DNA of 50,267 nt, from positions 1-50,267 of the forward strand of contig NZ_QGNY01000013.1 of the NCBI RefSeq assembly GCF_003173575.1. The letters are read 5' to 3'. This DNA is from Pedobacter paludis. Lineage in GTDB: Bacteria; Bacteroidota; Bacteroidia; Sphingobacteriales; Sphingobacteriaceae. Made by a program: the position numbers and the translations under genes. Below, one piece after another: positions 1 to 9,003 of this stretch; position 1 is the stretch's first letter, and each line of letters starts with the position of its first letter. The notes under the pieces were generated by a model. That model saw only the letters and a list, made by a program, of their open reading frames with translations, made no database searches and was not told where the DNA came from.

Positions 1-44
1 TATATGCACAGGCAGAGTAAAATTAAAATCAGGACCTATAAACG

Positions 45-79
45 AAAAAATAGCAGCCAGAATGAACTAACTGCTATTT
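45..79 (-). terminator. Rho-independent terminator of the M16 peptidase gene
   Basis: A 9-bp perfect stem (AAATAGCAG at 48-56 with CTGCTATTT at 71-79) encloses a 14-base loop. Read on the minus strand, the second arm runs into six U residues (complement of 45-50). It lies about 80 bases beyond the minus-strand stop at 160, so it fits the end of the peptidase transcript. The rest of 1-159 shows nothing else recognisable. Confidence 0.6.
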
Positions 80-159
80 AAATTGTAATTTTTATTAATC
101 CTGTATCGCTATTTCAGGACTAGTCAGTTTAAACTTTTCTACTTTAAACCTTCAACTTT

Positions 160-3120
160 TTAGTATCCGAAAATCTGCTCTAAACTTAGTTTAGTAACAG
201 GTCCAAATTTTTCTAAATCTGCCATATTGATTTTCTTTTCTGAAGCTACAATACAATAATCGTATGGCTTACCAGATAAATTACTTCTGTGGAAGGCCTT
301 AATATCTGCAAAAGTTAAAGGTTTCAAATTAGCATATTCATCAATTCTTGAATCGTGATCAAAGCCTAATTTTTTATCGGCAAGATAACTATAAATGATT
401 CCGTCTTTTGTGATGCGAGCAGTTTCTAAACCATTCAATGCATTGTTTTTTGATAAGTCATAAGATTTATCCGATTCAGGCAAAGTGGTTAAAAGCTCAT
501 TCATTCCGGCAACTGCGTCATTCATTTTATCAGCCTGTGTACCTACGTAAGCCACAACTGTATTCTCCTTTTCTTTGCTGTTTGGTGAAGAATAAACGGC
601 AAAAGTCGAATATGCCAATGCTTTCGATTCGCGAATGGTTTGGAACACGACAGAGCCCATTCCTCCACCGAAGTAGTTGTTAAATAGACCAATTTTAGCG
701 GCATTTGCTGGATCGTACAATCCACCGTTACGCACCCAACGAATTTCAGCCTGCACCATATCGTAATCAGCAAAGTACACCTTGCTGGCATCTGTAACAG
801 TGTAAGTAAATTTCTTCATCGGAGTTGCTGGTGTAAATGAAGCTGGCAAGGTATGAACCTTAGTTATATCAGTAGTGAAAGCAGGCAATGCTTTAGGTCC
901 GAAATAGGTAATTGTATGTTTAAAGCCGGTTAACGTATGTAAGATGTTAATCAAATCTGCCGATTTCATATTTTTTATCTCATCATTTGTTAGGCCATAA
1001 TTAAATGGATTATCAGCACCATATTGAGCGTAGCTCATTAAACCGCCAAGAATGGATGCTTTATTCAATTTTGCATTATCTCTAGCTTTTAACAAGCGAC
1101 CTTTTAAGTCTTCCAACGCTTTTTCATTTGGTTTACAGTTTGCCAATACATCTTCTACTAGCGCTACAGCTTTGTCGAAATTTTCTTGTAAACCGCTAAT
1201 TGAAACCGTGGTCACATCAGTGCCTACATTAACATTGTAGCTACAGGCAATATTGTAAAATGCTTTGCTAATGTCTTCTGCAGAATATTTGTCTGTACTT
1301 AAAAATGCCAGGTATTGCGCTGCATAAGGTAAAAGTTTTGAATTGTAAGAGCCCATATCGAAACGGTAACTCATTCTAAAAATGCTGTTTTCTACGTTCT
1401 GAACATAAATCACATCGGCAATTCCTGCTTTACCAAAGCTTAAATCTTTTGTATAATCTAAAAACTTAGGTGCAATTGGTTTAACTGGCGACTCAATTAC
1501 GCCTTTTGTAAATGGAGATACTTCGTTTACATTGGTTTTAACAGCAGTTATGGTAGGTTTTTCAACTTTAATAATGCTCTTGTCTTCGCCCTTGTGTTTA
1601 AGTACCGAAACGTAGTTGTTGATGAAAAATTTATTGGCAAAATCTACAATTTCTTTTTTTGTTACTTTGCCCATTGCATCAGTCGATGCAAGGGTTTTAT
1701 CCCATTCTGTTCCTCTATTTTCGATAAAGGCAGTCATGGTTGCATCAGCACGAGCATCATTATTATCGTAAGCCTGAAGTTCGCCCAATTTTGTGTTTGC
1801 AACGGTAGCTTTAATTAAGCTTTCATCAAATTCGCCTTTCTTTAATAAATCAACTTGCTCCAATAATAATTTTTGGGCATCTTCCAAACTTTGACCAGCT
1901 TTTGGCGAAGCAGATAATATGAAGACTCCATAATCTTTCATTTGGTTGTAACCCGCACCAGCTCTTAAAACTTTTTGTTGTTTGTTTAGGTTAATATCTA
2001 GCAAACCTGCTTTACCGTTTGATAAAATGCTTCCGATTAAATCCAGCAACAAGCTTTGGTGTGTGTTTTGAGCAAAACCACGGTAAGCAACATATAAACT
2101 TTCTGCACTCGGACCATTAATATCAATTTTTTGAATGGTTGTTAAAGGTTTTTCTGGTGCAGGATTGTAAAGTGCAAATGGCTTTGGAACCATGTAAGCG
2201 AAATCTTTATCAATTTTTTTGATCAAATCATCGTAGTTAATATCTCCAGACATGATTAAAGCCATGTTGTTTGGCACATAATACTTGTTGTAATATTTTC
2301 TAATTTCTACTAACGATGGATTTTTCAAATGTTCAATGGTACCAATAGTAGTTTGTTGGCCATAATTATGTGTAGGAAACAAAGCATAAAGCATTTTCTC
2401 GTACATTTTACGTTGATCGTTATCCATACCGATGTTTTTCTCTTCATAAACAGCCTCAAGCTCTGTATGGAAAATACGGAAAACCGGTGCACGGAAACGC
2501 TCAGCCTGTACGGCTAAAAACTTATCAATTGCATTTGATGGTAAATTTTCTTCGTAAACGGTTTCTTCAACTGATGTATGTGCATTGGTTTGCTCGCTGC
2601 CAATTGATTTCATCATTTTATCGTACTCATTCGCGATAGAATAATTAGAAGCCTCGCCAGAAGTTTTATCAATTTCCTTATAAATTTCTTTGCGTTTAAC
2701 TGGATCAGTAGTTTTGTTATAAGTTTCGTAAAGGGCCTCGATTTTATCCAGATAAGGCTTTTCTTTGGCATAATTTAACGTTCCAAACTTATCTGTACCT
2801 TTAAACAAAAGGTGTTCTAAATAATGTGCTAAACCTGTATTGGTTCTAGGATCGGTATTGCTACCTGCTCTAACCGCCATTTTATACACAATATTTGGTT
2901 CTTTGTTGTTTTGCGATAAAATTACAGTTAATCCATTTTTTAAGGTATAAAAACGTGTTTTGGTTGGATCGTTGGTTACATACTTATAAGTGTAACCACC
3001 AGATGTTCCTGTTTTCCACTGATAACTGGTTTGCGCTTTTGCAAATGTGCCAGTAATTAGAAAACAAGCTAAAGTAAATAGTTTGAACTTCATTTGTTTG
3101 AATTGGTTTTTTATGAACAT
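160..3120 (-). CDS. M16 family zinc metallopeptidase (pitrilysin/insulinase type), exported
   Basis: Zinc-dependent endopeptidase of the M16 family, which usually degrades peptides inside a closed chamber made of two lobes. The inverted zinc motif HxxEH is seen as H99-Y-L-E102-H103. The downstream glutamate pair appears as E220 and E227 in an ELEAVYEE context, E227 being the likely third ligand. Between H103 and E227 there are about 120 residues rather than the usual 75 or so. The extra part is a charged Lys/Glu-rich insert around residues 113-165. At 986 residues it covers two M16 halves, the C-terminal one lacking a zinc motif, as is normal for single-chain members. The more likely start is Met10 (codon at 3091-3093), which gives a classic signal peptide ending AKAQ; the protein is then periplasmic or outer-membrane associated. 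It is a single-gene unit, divergent from surE. Confidence 0.93.
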   Translation of the reverse strand: MFIKNQFKQMKFKLFTLACFLITGTFAKAQTSYQWKTGTSGGYTYKYVTNDPTKTRFYTLKNGLTVILSQNNKEPNIVYKMAVRAGSNTDPRTNTGLAHYLEHLLFKGTDKFGTLNYAKEKPYLDKIEALYETYNKTTDPVKRKEIYKEIDKTSGEASNYSIANEYDKMMKSIGSEQTNAHTSVEETVYEENLPSNAIDKFLAVQAERFRAPVFRIFHTELEAVYEEKNIGMDNDQRKMYEKMLYALFPTHNYGQQTTIGTIEHLKNPSLVEIRKYYNKYYVPNNMALIMSGDINYDDLIKKIDKDFAYMVPKPFALYNPAPEKPLTTIQKIDINGPSAESLYVAYRGFAQNTHQSLLLDLIGSILSNGKAGLLDINLNKQQKVLRAGAGYNQMKDYGVFILSASPKAGQSLEDAQKLLLEQVDLLKKGEFDESLIKATVANTKLGELQAYDNNDARADATMTAFIENRGTEWDKTLASTDAMGKVTKKEIVDFANKFFINNYVSVLKHKGEDKSIIKVEKPTITAVKTNVNEVSPFTKGVIESPVKPIAPKFLDYTKDLSFGKAGIADVIYVQNVENSIFRMSYRFDMGSYNSKLLPYAAQYLAFLSTDKYSAEDISKAFYNIACSYNVNVGTDVTTVSISGLQENFDKAVALVEDVLANCKPNEKALEDLKGRLLKARDNAKLNKASILGGLMSYAQYGADNPFNYGLTNDEIKNMKSADLINILHTLTGFKHTITYFGPKALPAFTTDITKVHTLPASFTPATPMKKFTYTVTDASKVYFADYDMVQAEIRWVRNGGLYDPANAAKIGLFNNYFGGGMGSVVFQTIRESKALAYSTFAVYSSPNSKEKENTVVAYVGTQADKMNDAVAGMNELLTTLPESDKSYDLSKNNALNGLETARITKDGIIYSYLADKKLGFDHDSRIDEYANLKPLTFADIKAFHRSNLSGKPYDYCIVASEKKINMADLEKFGPVTKLSLEQIFGY

Positions 3121-3317
3121 GAACTCTATTTGGTGGTTAATTTATCCAAATTAGAAGCTTCATTTATAATAAGTTATTTATCCAAAGATAAATGCTTTTG
3201 TGTATTGAACGAAATGGTTTTTGCAATTATTAACTAAAAGATTAGTGGTTATTTGTTTTTACATATAAAATTGAGGTTTATTGTGCCTTAAATTTTATAA
3301 TCTGTATTTTTACCAGC
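3121..3317. promoter_or_regulatory. Divergent promoter region between the M16 peptidase and surE
   Basis: This 197-bp AT-rich spacer must carry promoters for both genes. On the plus strand TATTTTTA (3305-3312) matches the Bacteroidota -7 consensus TAnnTTTG at seven of eight positions, with a TTG at 3281-3283 as a possible -33 element. The surE ATG starts only five bases after this box, so its mRNA would be leaderless or nearly so. No clear minus-strand -7 box was identified. Confidence 0.45.
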
Positions 3318-4163
3318 ATGACAAAGCAAAGCACAAAACCCAATATTTTAGTTGTGAACGATGACGGAATAACGGCTACGGGAATAAAAAACCTAATGGA
3401 AGTTATGCAAGAGATTGGAAATGTTGTTGTGGTTGCGCCCGATAGTCCACAAAGCGGTATGGGGCATGCCATAACAATAGGCAAGCCAATTCGCTTCGAT
3501 AAAGTAGAGCTTTACCCGGGTGTAGAAATGTACAAATGCAGCGGTACACCTGTTGATTGTGTAAAAATTGCGGTGAATAAAATTTTCAAGGGCAAAAAAC
3601 CAGATTTATGCGTTTCTGGAATTAATCACGGATTGAACAATTCCATCAATGTAATTTATTCCGGAACCATGTCGGCCGCAGTTGAAGGGGCGATAGAAAA
3701 AATTCCTTCAATCGGTTTTTCTTTGGATGATTTTGCAGCAGATGCTGATTTCAGTTTTACCAAAAAATACATAAAAACCATTTGCGAGCAAGTTTTAGAA
3801 CATGGTTTGCCCGAGGGTACACTGTTAAATGTAAACTTCCCGAAAGGTGATCAATTAAAAGGGATTAAAATCTGTCGCCAAGCCAACGCCAAATGGGCTG
3901 AAGATTTTGAAGAAAGGATTGATCCATACAAAAGACCTTATTATTGGCTAACAGGTGTATTTCAAAATTTTGATAAGGGAGAAGATACAGATGTATGGGC
4001 CTTGGAAAATAATTATGTTTCTATCGTCCCGGTTCAGTTCGATTTAACTGCACATCACGCCATTCAAATGCTAAACAGCTGGGATTTTGTAGAAAAGGGT
4101 AATGCTAAGGGAGAACAGCCAAAGCAGAAAATTTCTGCACCCGATGGTTTAAACTTAGGCTAA
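3318..4163 (+). CDS. surE: 5'/3'-nucleotidase SurE
   Basis: SurE is a metal-dependent phosphatase that removes phosphate from nucleoside 5'- and 3'-monophosphates in the cytosol and is linked to survival in stress and stationary phase. The family signature is complete: the metal-binding N14-D15-D16-G17 near the N terminus, the VVAPDSPQSGMGHAIT block (37-52) holding the active-site serine region, SGTPVDCV (75-82), and the SGINHG loop with the metal-ligand asparagine N103. The length of 281 residues fits the family (about 250-280). A lysine-rich C-terminal tail after about residue 255 is not part of the catalytic fold. It heads an apparent operon with a small membrane protein (13-bp gap) and lpxB. 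No signal peptide is present. The ATG is placed directly after a -7-like TATTTTTA box. Confidence 0.96.
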   Translation: MTKQSTKPNILVVNDDGITATGIKNLMEVMQEIGNVVVVAPDSPQSGMGHAITIGKPIRFDKVELYPGVEMYKCSGTPVDCVKIAVNKIFKGKKPDLCVSGINHGLNNSINVIYSGTMSAAVEGAIEKIPSIGFSLDDFAADADFSFTKKYIKTICEQVLEHGLPEGTLLNVNFPKGDQLKGIKICRQANAKWAEDFEERIDPYKRPYYWLTGVFQNFDKGEDTDVWALENNYVSIVPVQFDLTAHHAIQMLNSWDFVEKGNAKGEQPKQKISAPDGLNLG

Positions 4164-4176
4164 ATCTTTTCGGGTA

Positions 4177-4449
4177 ATGAATCAAAAACTTAAAAATTTA
4201 AATAATTCGGTTTGGGTGGGGTTGGCAATTGGCCTTTTAACGCCTGCCATACTTTGTTCTATCGCTTACTATATAATTACGCATGTAACCTATTTGGCAA
4301 AAGCAGATTTATTGTACATTGGTGGAATTGCGATAAACGCTTACACCATGCAATACTTTTTTAAATACAACAAAGAAAATATTGGAAGAGGAATTTTAGC
4401 TGCCACTTTTTTATGCGCTTTTGCTTTTTTCTTTTATAAGGTATTTTAA
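4177..4449 (+). CDS. Small membrane protein between surE and lpxB
   Basis: A 90-residue protein of unknown function. The sequence shows three hydrophobic segments: residues about 12-34, 43-60 (LLYIGGIAINAYTMQYFF) and 70-88 (GILAATFLCAFAFFFYKVF), separated by short polar loops with a KYNKEN turn. This is a plausible three-pass inner-membrane protein. It begins 13 bp after the surE stop and is followed by lpxB 59 bp later, all on the same strand, so co-transcription is likely. The neighbourhood suggests a role in envelope or lipid A biogenesis, but only by association. No domain family is recognised. Confidence 0.8.
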   Translation: MNQKLKNLNNSVWVGLAIGLLTPAILCSIAYYIITHVTYLAKADLLYIGGIAINAYTMQYFFKYNKENIGRGILAATFLCAFAFFFYKVF

Positions 4450-4458
4450 AATTGATTC

Positions 4459-4494
4459 CGTCATTGCGAGGCACGAAGCTCCAAAGGAGTGACG
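4459..4494. repeat. REP-like palindromic intergenic element before lpxB
   Basis: The element begins CGTCATTGCGAGGCACGAAG and ends AGTGACG. Its outer arms CGTCATT (4459-4465) and AGTGACG (4488-4494) pair over seven bases with one G-U wobble. An inner CTCC-AAA-GGAG hairpin sits at 4479-4489. The wording GTCATTGCGAGG is typical of dispersed intergenic repeats in Bacteroidota and some other bacteria. Here it sits inside an otherwise compact operon, so it may affect mRNA stability or lpxB translation. Confidence 0.55.
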
Positions 4495-4508
4495 ATAAAT
4501 GATAAAAA

Positions 4509-5618
4509 ATGAAATACTATCTCGTAGCCGGAGAAGCATCAGGCGATTTACACGGTGCAAATTTAATGAAAGCTTTAAAGGCTGAAGATGAAGATGCTGT
4601 GTTTAGATATTTTGGTGGCGATAAAATGCAGGCTGAAGGTGGCGAATTGGTAAAACATTATGCCGACATGGCCTTTATGGGTTTTACGGAAGTTTTGATG
4701 AATTTGAGCACAATTTTCAAAAACCTAAAAACTTGTAAAAACGATATTTTGGCCTGGAAACCCGATGTTTTAATCTTAATCGATTTTCCTGGTTTCAATT
4801 TGAAAATAGCTGAGTTTGCCAAAAAGAGCGGCATTAAGGTTTGCTATTATATTTCTCCAAAAATATGGGCCTGGAACCAAAAAAGGGTTTTAAAAATTAA
4901 GAGAGATGTAGATCAGATGTTCTGTATTTTGCCTTTCGAAGTCGATTTTTATAAAGAGTGGGGCATGGATGTAAATTATGTTGGTAATCCACTGTTAGAT
5001 GAAATTGCACAATTCACGCCCGACGTAAATTTCAGGCAGAACAATAATCTGGGTGATAAAAAAATTATTGCATTTTTACCGGGAAGCAGAAAACAGGAAA
5101 TAGAAAGGCTTTTGCCCGATATGTTGAGCATTACCGATCAATATCCTAATTATGCATTTGCCATAGCAGCCGCACCAACCTTTAACGAAAGTTATTATCA
5201 GCAGTTTATTGGAGATAAAGAAGTACATCTATTATTTAACAATACCTACAATTTATTGCATAATGCACATGCTGCAATTGTGGCTTCTGGTACCGCTACC
5301 TTAGAAACGGCACTGTTCAAAGTTCCTCAGGTTGTGGTGTATAAAGGCGGTAAAATTTCTATCGCTATCGCAAGAATGCTGGTAAAAATTAAATTTATTT
5401 CTTTGGTTAATCTAATTGTAAATAAAAAGATTGTAACCGAGCTTATTCAAGAAGATTGCAATACCAAGATGATAAATGAAGAGCTTCAGATTGTTCTTGA
5501 AGGAGCGGGTAGATCACAAATGCTGAGTGACTATAATGGCTTATTAAATTTAATGGGTACTCCTGGCGCCTCAGAAAAAACGGCTAAATTAATTTACACC
5601 AATCTTCAACAAAGCTAA
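4509..5618 (+). CDS. lpxB: Lipid-A-disaccharide synthase LpxB
   Basis: LpxB is a GT19 glycosyltransferase at the cytosolic face of the inner membrane. It joins UDP-2,3-diacylglucosamine and lipid X to make the lipid A disaccharide. The sequence carries the N-terminal AGEASGDLHGA motif (residues 7-17), the LIDFPGFN block, CYYISPKIWAWN, the GNPLLDEI junction between the two Rossmann-like halves, LPGSRKQEI, and the C-terminal VASGTATLE segment that binds the UDP-sugar. The length of 369 residues is normal. The ATG at 4509 opens directly onto the conserved KYYLVAGEASG; an ATG at 4499 is out of frame. It is the last gene of the surE operon. No other lipid A gene is in the window. Confidence 0.96.
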   Translation: MKYYLVAGEASGDLHGANLMKALKAEDEDAVFRYFGGDKMQAEGGELVKHYADMAFMGFTEVLMNLSTIFKNLKTCKNDILAWKPDVLILIDFPGFNLKIAEFAKKSGIKVCYYISPKIWAWNQKRVLKIKRDVDQMFCILPFEVDFYKEWGMDVNYVGNPLLDEIAQFTPDVNFRQNNNLGDKKIIAFLPGSRKQEIERLLPDMLSITDQYPNYAFAIAAAPTFNESYYQQFIGDKEVHLLFNNTYNLLHNAHAAIVASGTATLETALFKVPQVVVYKGGKISIAIARMLVKIKFISLVNLIVNKKIVTELIQEDCNTKMINEELQIVLEGAGRSQMLSDYNGLLNLMGTPGASEKTAKLIYTNLQQS

Positions 5619-5686
5619 TTTCGCAATTGTAACTTTTTAGCGGGTTTTTCATTTTTTTTAAAACAAAACACGGTTTAAGTCGTTAC

Positions 5687-5698
5687 TAAATCGTTTTG
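5687..5698. promoter_or_regulatory. Degenerate LacI-type operator candidate upstream of the first SusC
   Basis: TAAATCGTTTTG matches 10 of 12 positions of the TAAAACGTTTTA core found at four other places in this locus, but it is not a perfect palindrome. It lies about 100 bases before the SusC start. The rest of 5619-5794 is AT-rich, with an ATTACG...CGTAAT inverted repeat (5742-5747 and 5766-5771). Weak evidence alone; the location makes it worth recording. Confidence 0.25.
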
Positions 5699-5794
5699 CG
5701 GAAATCCTAATCATCCCTAATTAATTCTATCGCTCTCATTAATTACGTGATTAATTGGCCGCATTGCGTAATCAATTATAAACTAAACTAGTGA

Positions 5795-8700
5795 GTGCCA
5801 ATGAAAAACATTTTACTTAGGCTATCAGGATTCCTATGCCTGATCCTACTTTCAAGCCCCCAGTTGTTTGCGAATTTAAAGAGCGAAAACAAAAACTACA
5901 GCCTCTATTATTTTCAGCAAGACACAACTAAAAAAGACACCTCCAAAAAAGACACGAGCAAAAAAGTACCTGTCGCAAAACCTGCAGATTCGGTAAAAGC
6001 ACCCGTTAATCCTTTAGGTGGTGCAAGTCCTGTTATCGCAACACCGCCACCAACAGAACCAGCTGTACCTACTGCCGCGGCAGCGCCGGCCGGACAAGCG
6101 GGACAAAACACCATTACCGGAACCGTGTTAGATGAAAAAAACATTGGTCTTCCCGGAGTTGGAATTAAAGTCCGCGGTAAAACCGGTGGAACAGTTACTC
6201 AAGAAAATGGAAAGTTTTCGATAAAGGTTTCATCTCCGACGGATGTTTTGGAATTTAGCTACATTGGCTACGCTACCCGATCCTTGCCAGCAGGCAATGG
6301 CAGTACGCCATTATCGGTAAAACTCGTTCCTTCCGATTCCCAGAAACTGGATGAAGTTGTGGTGGTTGGTTATGGTACCTTAAAAACCAAAGAAGTTACC
6401 TCATCTGTTGCCCACATTGATACCGCACAGTTTAGGCAGGGCGGTTCGAGAAATGCCTTGGATTTAATTCAAGGAAAGGTAGCCGGCTTAAACATTACCA
6501 GAGGGAGTGGTTCAAACCCAAATTCTAGTCCAAGCGTACAATTGCGTGGTGTGGTTTCCGTAACAGGAAGCGCCAGCCCACTTTTTGTAATCGATGGGAT
6601 TCCGGGCGGTAATCCAGATCTGCTTCAACAGGATGATATCCTATCCGTAGATGTTTTAAAAGATGGATCTGGCGCAGCCATTTACGGTACAAGTGCAAAT
6701 GCCGGTGTAATTTTAATTACAACTAAAAAAGGAAAACCAGGTGCACCAACCTTTAATTATTCTGCGTACATCCGTAAAGAATTTATTCAAAACAGATTGG
6801 ATTTTTTAACTGCCGATGAATTTAGAGCTAAAATTGCTTCAAAGCAGATTGATGCAATAGATCGTGGTGGAGATAACGATTTATACAATCTTTTGGTTAA
6901 TCATGGAAACTTTTCTCAAAATCATAACCTTTCACTTTCTGGCGGAACAGATAAGACGAGCTACAGAGCAAGTATAAACTACCGCGATTTAGAAGGTATT
7001 GCAAAAGAAAATGATCGTAAGGAATACACCCTTAGGTTAAATGTAAATCAAAAAGGATTAGATGATAAACTGAATATCCAGATGAATTTAGCCACCAACT
7101 TTAACAACGCTAACTTGTTAGGTGGCGGTGGCTGGGAAGAGGAGCAGGCTAAAAATCCTACAACGTTAATCTTCAAGCCAGATGGTAGTTATTATTTCGA
7201 TAATCAAAGTACCAATCAATACGCACGTTTATTTCAGGAAACAAATTATCGTAAGCAACAAACCTCAAGTGCAGATGTTAAAGCAGACTTGGACATCATA
7301 AAAGGGTTAAAAGCTTCGGTTTTTGGATCGGTGCAAAGAAATAGCTATATAGATGGCGGATATGCACTTTTAGGAAGTGAAAACTCTGTCGAGAATAGCG
7401 ATTATCCAAATGGTGGATACGCTTTCAAAAGTAATTTCTTATCTCAGGCTTTTGCTTTAGAGCCAACCTTATCTTACAATACGGTTATTGCAAAAAGACA
7501 TTCAATTTCTGCAGTTGCAGGTTATAGCTACCGTTACTATATAGAAGAAGGTCAGGATGCAAACAATCGTGGTTTCTTAAACGATCAATTTAATGAAGAT
7601 AACTTAAACCAAGGTCAGGCTTTAGCTGATGGTAAAGCATCATTGGGAAGTTTTAAAAATGATAATACGTTAATTGCATTCTTCGGTCGTATTAATTATG
7701 CATTTGATGGTAAATATTTGGCTCAATTTATTTTAAGACGAGAAGGATCATCAAGATTTGGAGATAATAATAAATGGGGCAGTTTCCCAGCGGTATCTTT
7801 AGGTTGGAATGTTACCGAAGAAAACTTCATGAAGAATATTAAATGGGTTAACTATTTAAAATTAAGAGTGGGTTATGGCGTAACAGGTAATTCTGGTTTT
7901 GAAAACAATGCTTCAAGAGTTGTACTAGGAACTGGTGGAAAGTATCTATATCCAGATGGTTCATATCGAGAAACTTATGGGCCAACCAGAAATGCCAATC
8001 CATTCCTGAAATGGGAAAGTAAACGCGAAACCAATATCGGTGCCGATTTCACTTTGTTTGGCAGTAAGTTAACCGGTTCATTAGATTTATTTGATAGAAC
8101 AACAAAAGATTTATTGGATACTTACACCACACCTCAACCGCCTTACGTTCAATCTTCAATTTTTGCAAACGTAGGTACCATTTCCTCAAAAGGTATCGAG
8201 CTGGCATTGAGTTATACTGCGGTGAAAAACAAAGATTTTACTTTCAGTATGGACTTTACTGGAAGTACAATTAAGAATAAGTTAGATTCTTATTCAAACG
8301 ATATCTATACCGTTAAATACAAAACCTTTGGTGGTATTGGTGGAGCTGGAGATTTAGGTGATGCCATTACAACTTACGAAGGCGAGGATTTAGGCGTATT
8401 TTGGGGCAAAAAGTTTGCAGGTTTTGATGCACAGGGAAAATGGTTATTCTTTAATAGAAATGGTCAGGCTGTTCATAACGATCAGATCAACTATTCTAAA
8501 GATAAAAACTTAACAGATTTGCAACCAATCGGCAATGCGATTCCAAAGTATTATGCATCCTACACCGCAAATTTTGCTTATAAAAACTGGGATTTAAGAG
8601 TGTTTTTAAGAGGTAAATTCGACTACCAGATTTTAAATACCACGGCTTTAACTTATGGTAACCCTTCTATCAAAGGATCGAACTACCTAAGTGAGGCATT

Positions 8701-8992
8701 TACAAAATACAGCCAGATCAACGATACGTTTATGTATTCTGACTATTATTTAGAAAATGGAACAAACGTTAAAATTGATGAGGTTACTTTAGGTTATAAT
8801 TTTAAACTGAAAACCAAATTAATCCGTAACCTTCGCGTTTATGCAACTGGCCAAAACTTAGCAACCATTACCGGTTATTCTGGTAACGATCCTGATTTCA
8901 TTCAAGATACTGGTTTAGGCCCTGGGGTTGATAATCGTGGTGCTTATCCAAGTACGCGTTCTTTCCTTTTTGGTGTTAACGTTGGCTTTTAA
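5795..8992 (+). CDS. SusC/RagA-type TonB-linked outer-membrane transporter (module A)
   Basis: Outer-membrane beta-barrel that imports oligosaccharides or peptides in a complex with its SusD lipoprotein. The reading frame opens with GTG at 5795, but ATG at 5801 (Met3) is preferred because it gives a clean signal peptide ending around LFANLKS. Residues 42-103 form an unusual linker: a DTTKKDTSKKDTSKK repeat, then a stretch rich in Pro, Ala and Val. A carboxypeptidase-regulatory-like domain follows (about 105-180), then the TonB-box-like LDEVVVVGYG (185-194), a plug with LRGVVSVTGSASPLFVIDGI, and a barrel ending in aromatic FLFGVNVGF. No STN anti-sigma interaction domain is evident. It is followed 11 bases later by its SusD partner. 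Confidence 0.95.
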   Translation: MPMKNILLRLSGFLCLILLSSPQLFANLKSENKNYSLYYFQQDTTKKDTSKKDTSKKVPVAKPADSVKAPVNPLGGASPVIATPPPTEPAVPTAAAAPAGQAGQNTITGTVLDEKNIGLPGVGIKVRGKTGGTVTQENGKFSIKVSSPTDVLEFSYIGYATRSLPAGNGSTPLSVKLVPSDSQKLDEVVVVGYGTLKTKEVTSSVAHIDTAQFRQGGSRNALDLIQGKVAGLNITRGSGSNPNSSPSVQLRGVVSVTGSASPLFVIDGIPGGNPDLLQQDDILSVDVLKDGSGAAIYGTSANAGVILITTKKGKPGAPTFNYSAYIRKEFIQNRLDFLTADEFRAKIASKQIDAIDRGGDNDLYNLLVNHGNFSQNHNLSLSGGTDKTSYRASINYRDLEGIAKENDRKEYTLRLNVNQKGLDDKLNIQMNLATNFNNANLLGGGGWEEEQAKNPTTLIFKPDGSYYFDNQSTNQYARLFQETNYRKQQTSSADVKADLDIIKGLKASVFGSVQRNSYIDGGYALLGSENSVENSDYPNGGYAFKSNFLSQAFALEPTLSYNTVIAKRHSISAVAGYSYRYYIEEGQDANNRGFLNDQFNEDNLNQGQALADGKASLGSFKNDNTLIAFFGRINYAFDGKYLAQFILRREGSSRFGDNNKWGSFPAVSLGWNVTEENFMKNIKWVNYLKLRVGYGVTGNSGFENNASRVVLGTGGKYLYPDGSYRETYGPTRNANPFLKWESKRETNIGADFTLFGSKLTGSLDLFDRTTKDLLDTYTTPQPPYVQSSIFANVGTISSKGIELALSYTAVKNKDFTFSMDFTGSTIKNKLDSYSNDIYTVKYKTFGGIGGAGDLGDAITTYEGEDLGVFWGKKFAGFDAQGKWLFFNRNGQAVHNDQINYSKDKNLTDLQPIGNAIPKYYASYTANFAYKNWDLRVFLRGKFDYQILNTTALTYGNPSIKGSNYLSEAFTKYSQINDTFMYSDYYLENGTNVKIDEVTLGYNFKLKTKLIRNLRVYATGQNLATITGYSGNDPDFIQDTGLGPGVDNRGAYPSTRSFLFGVNVGF

Positions 8993-9003
8993 TTTATACG
9001 ATA

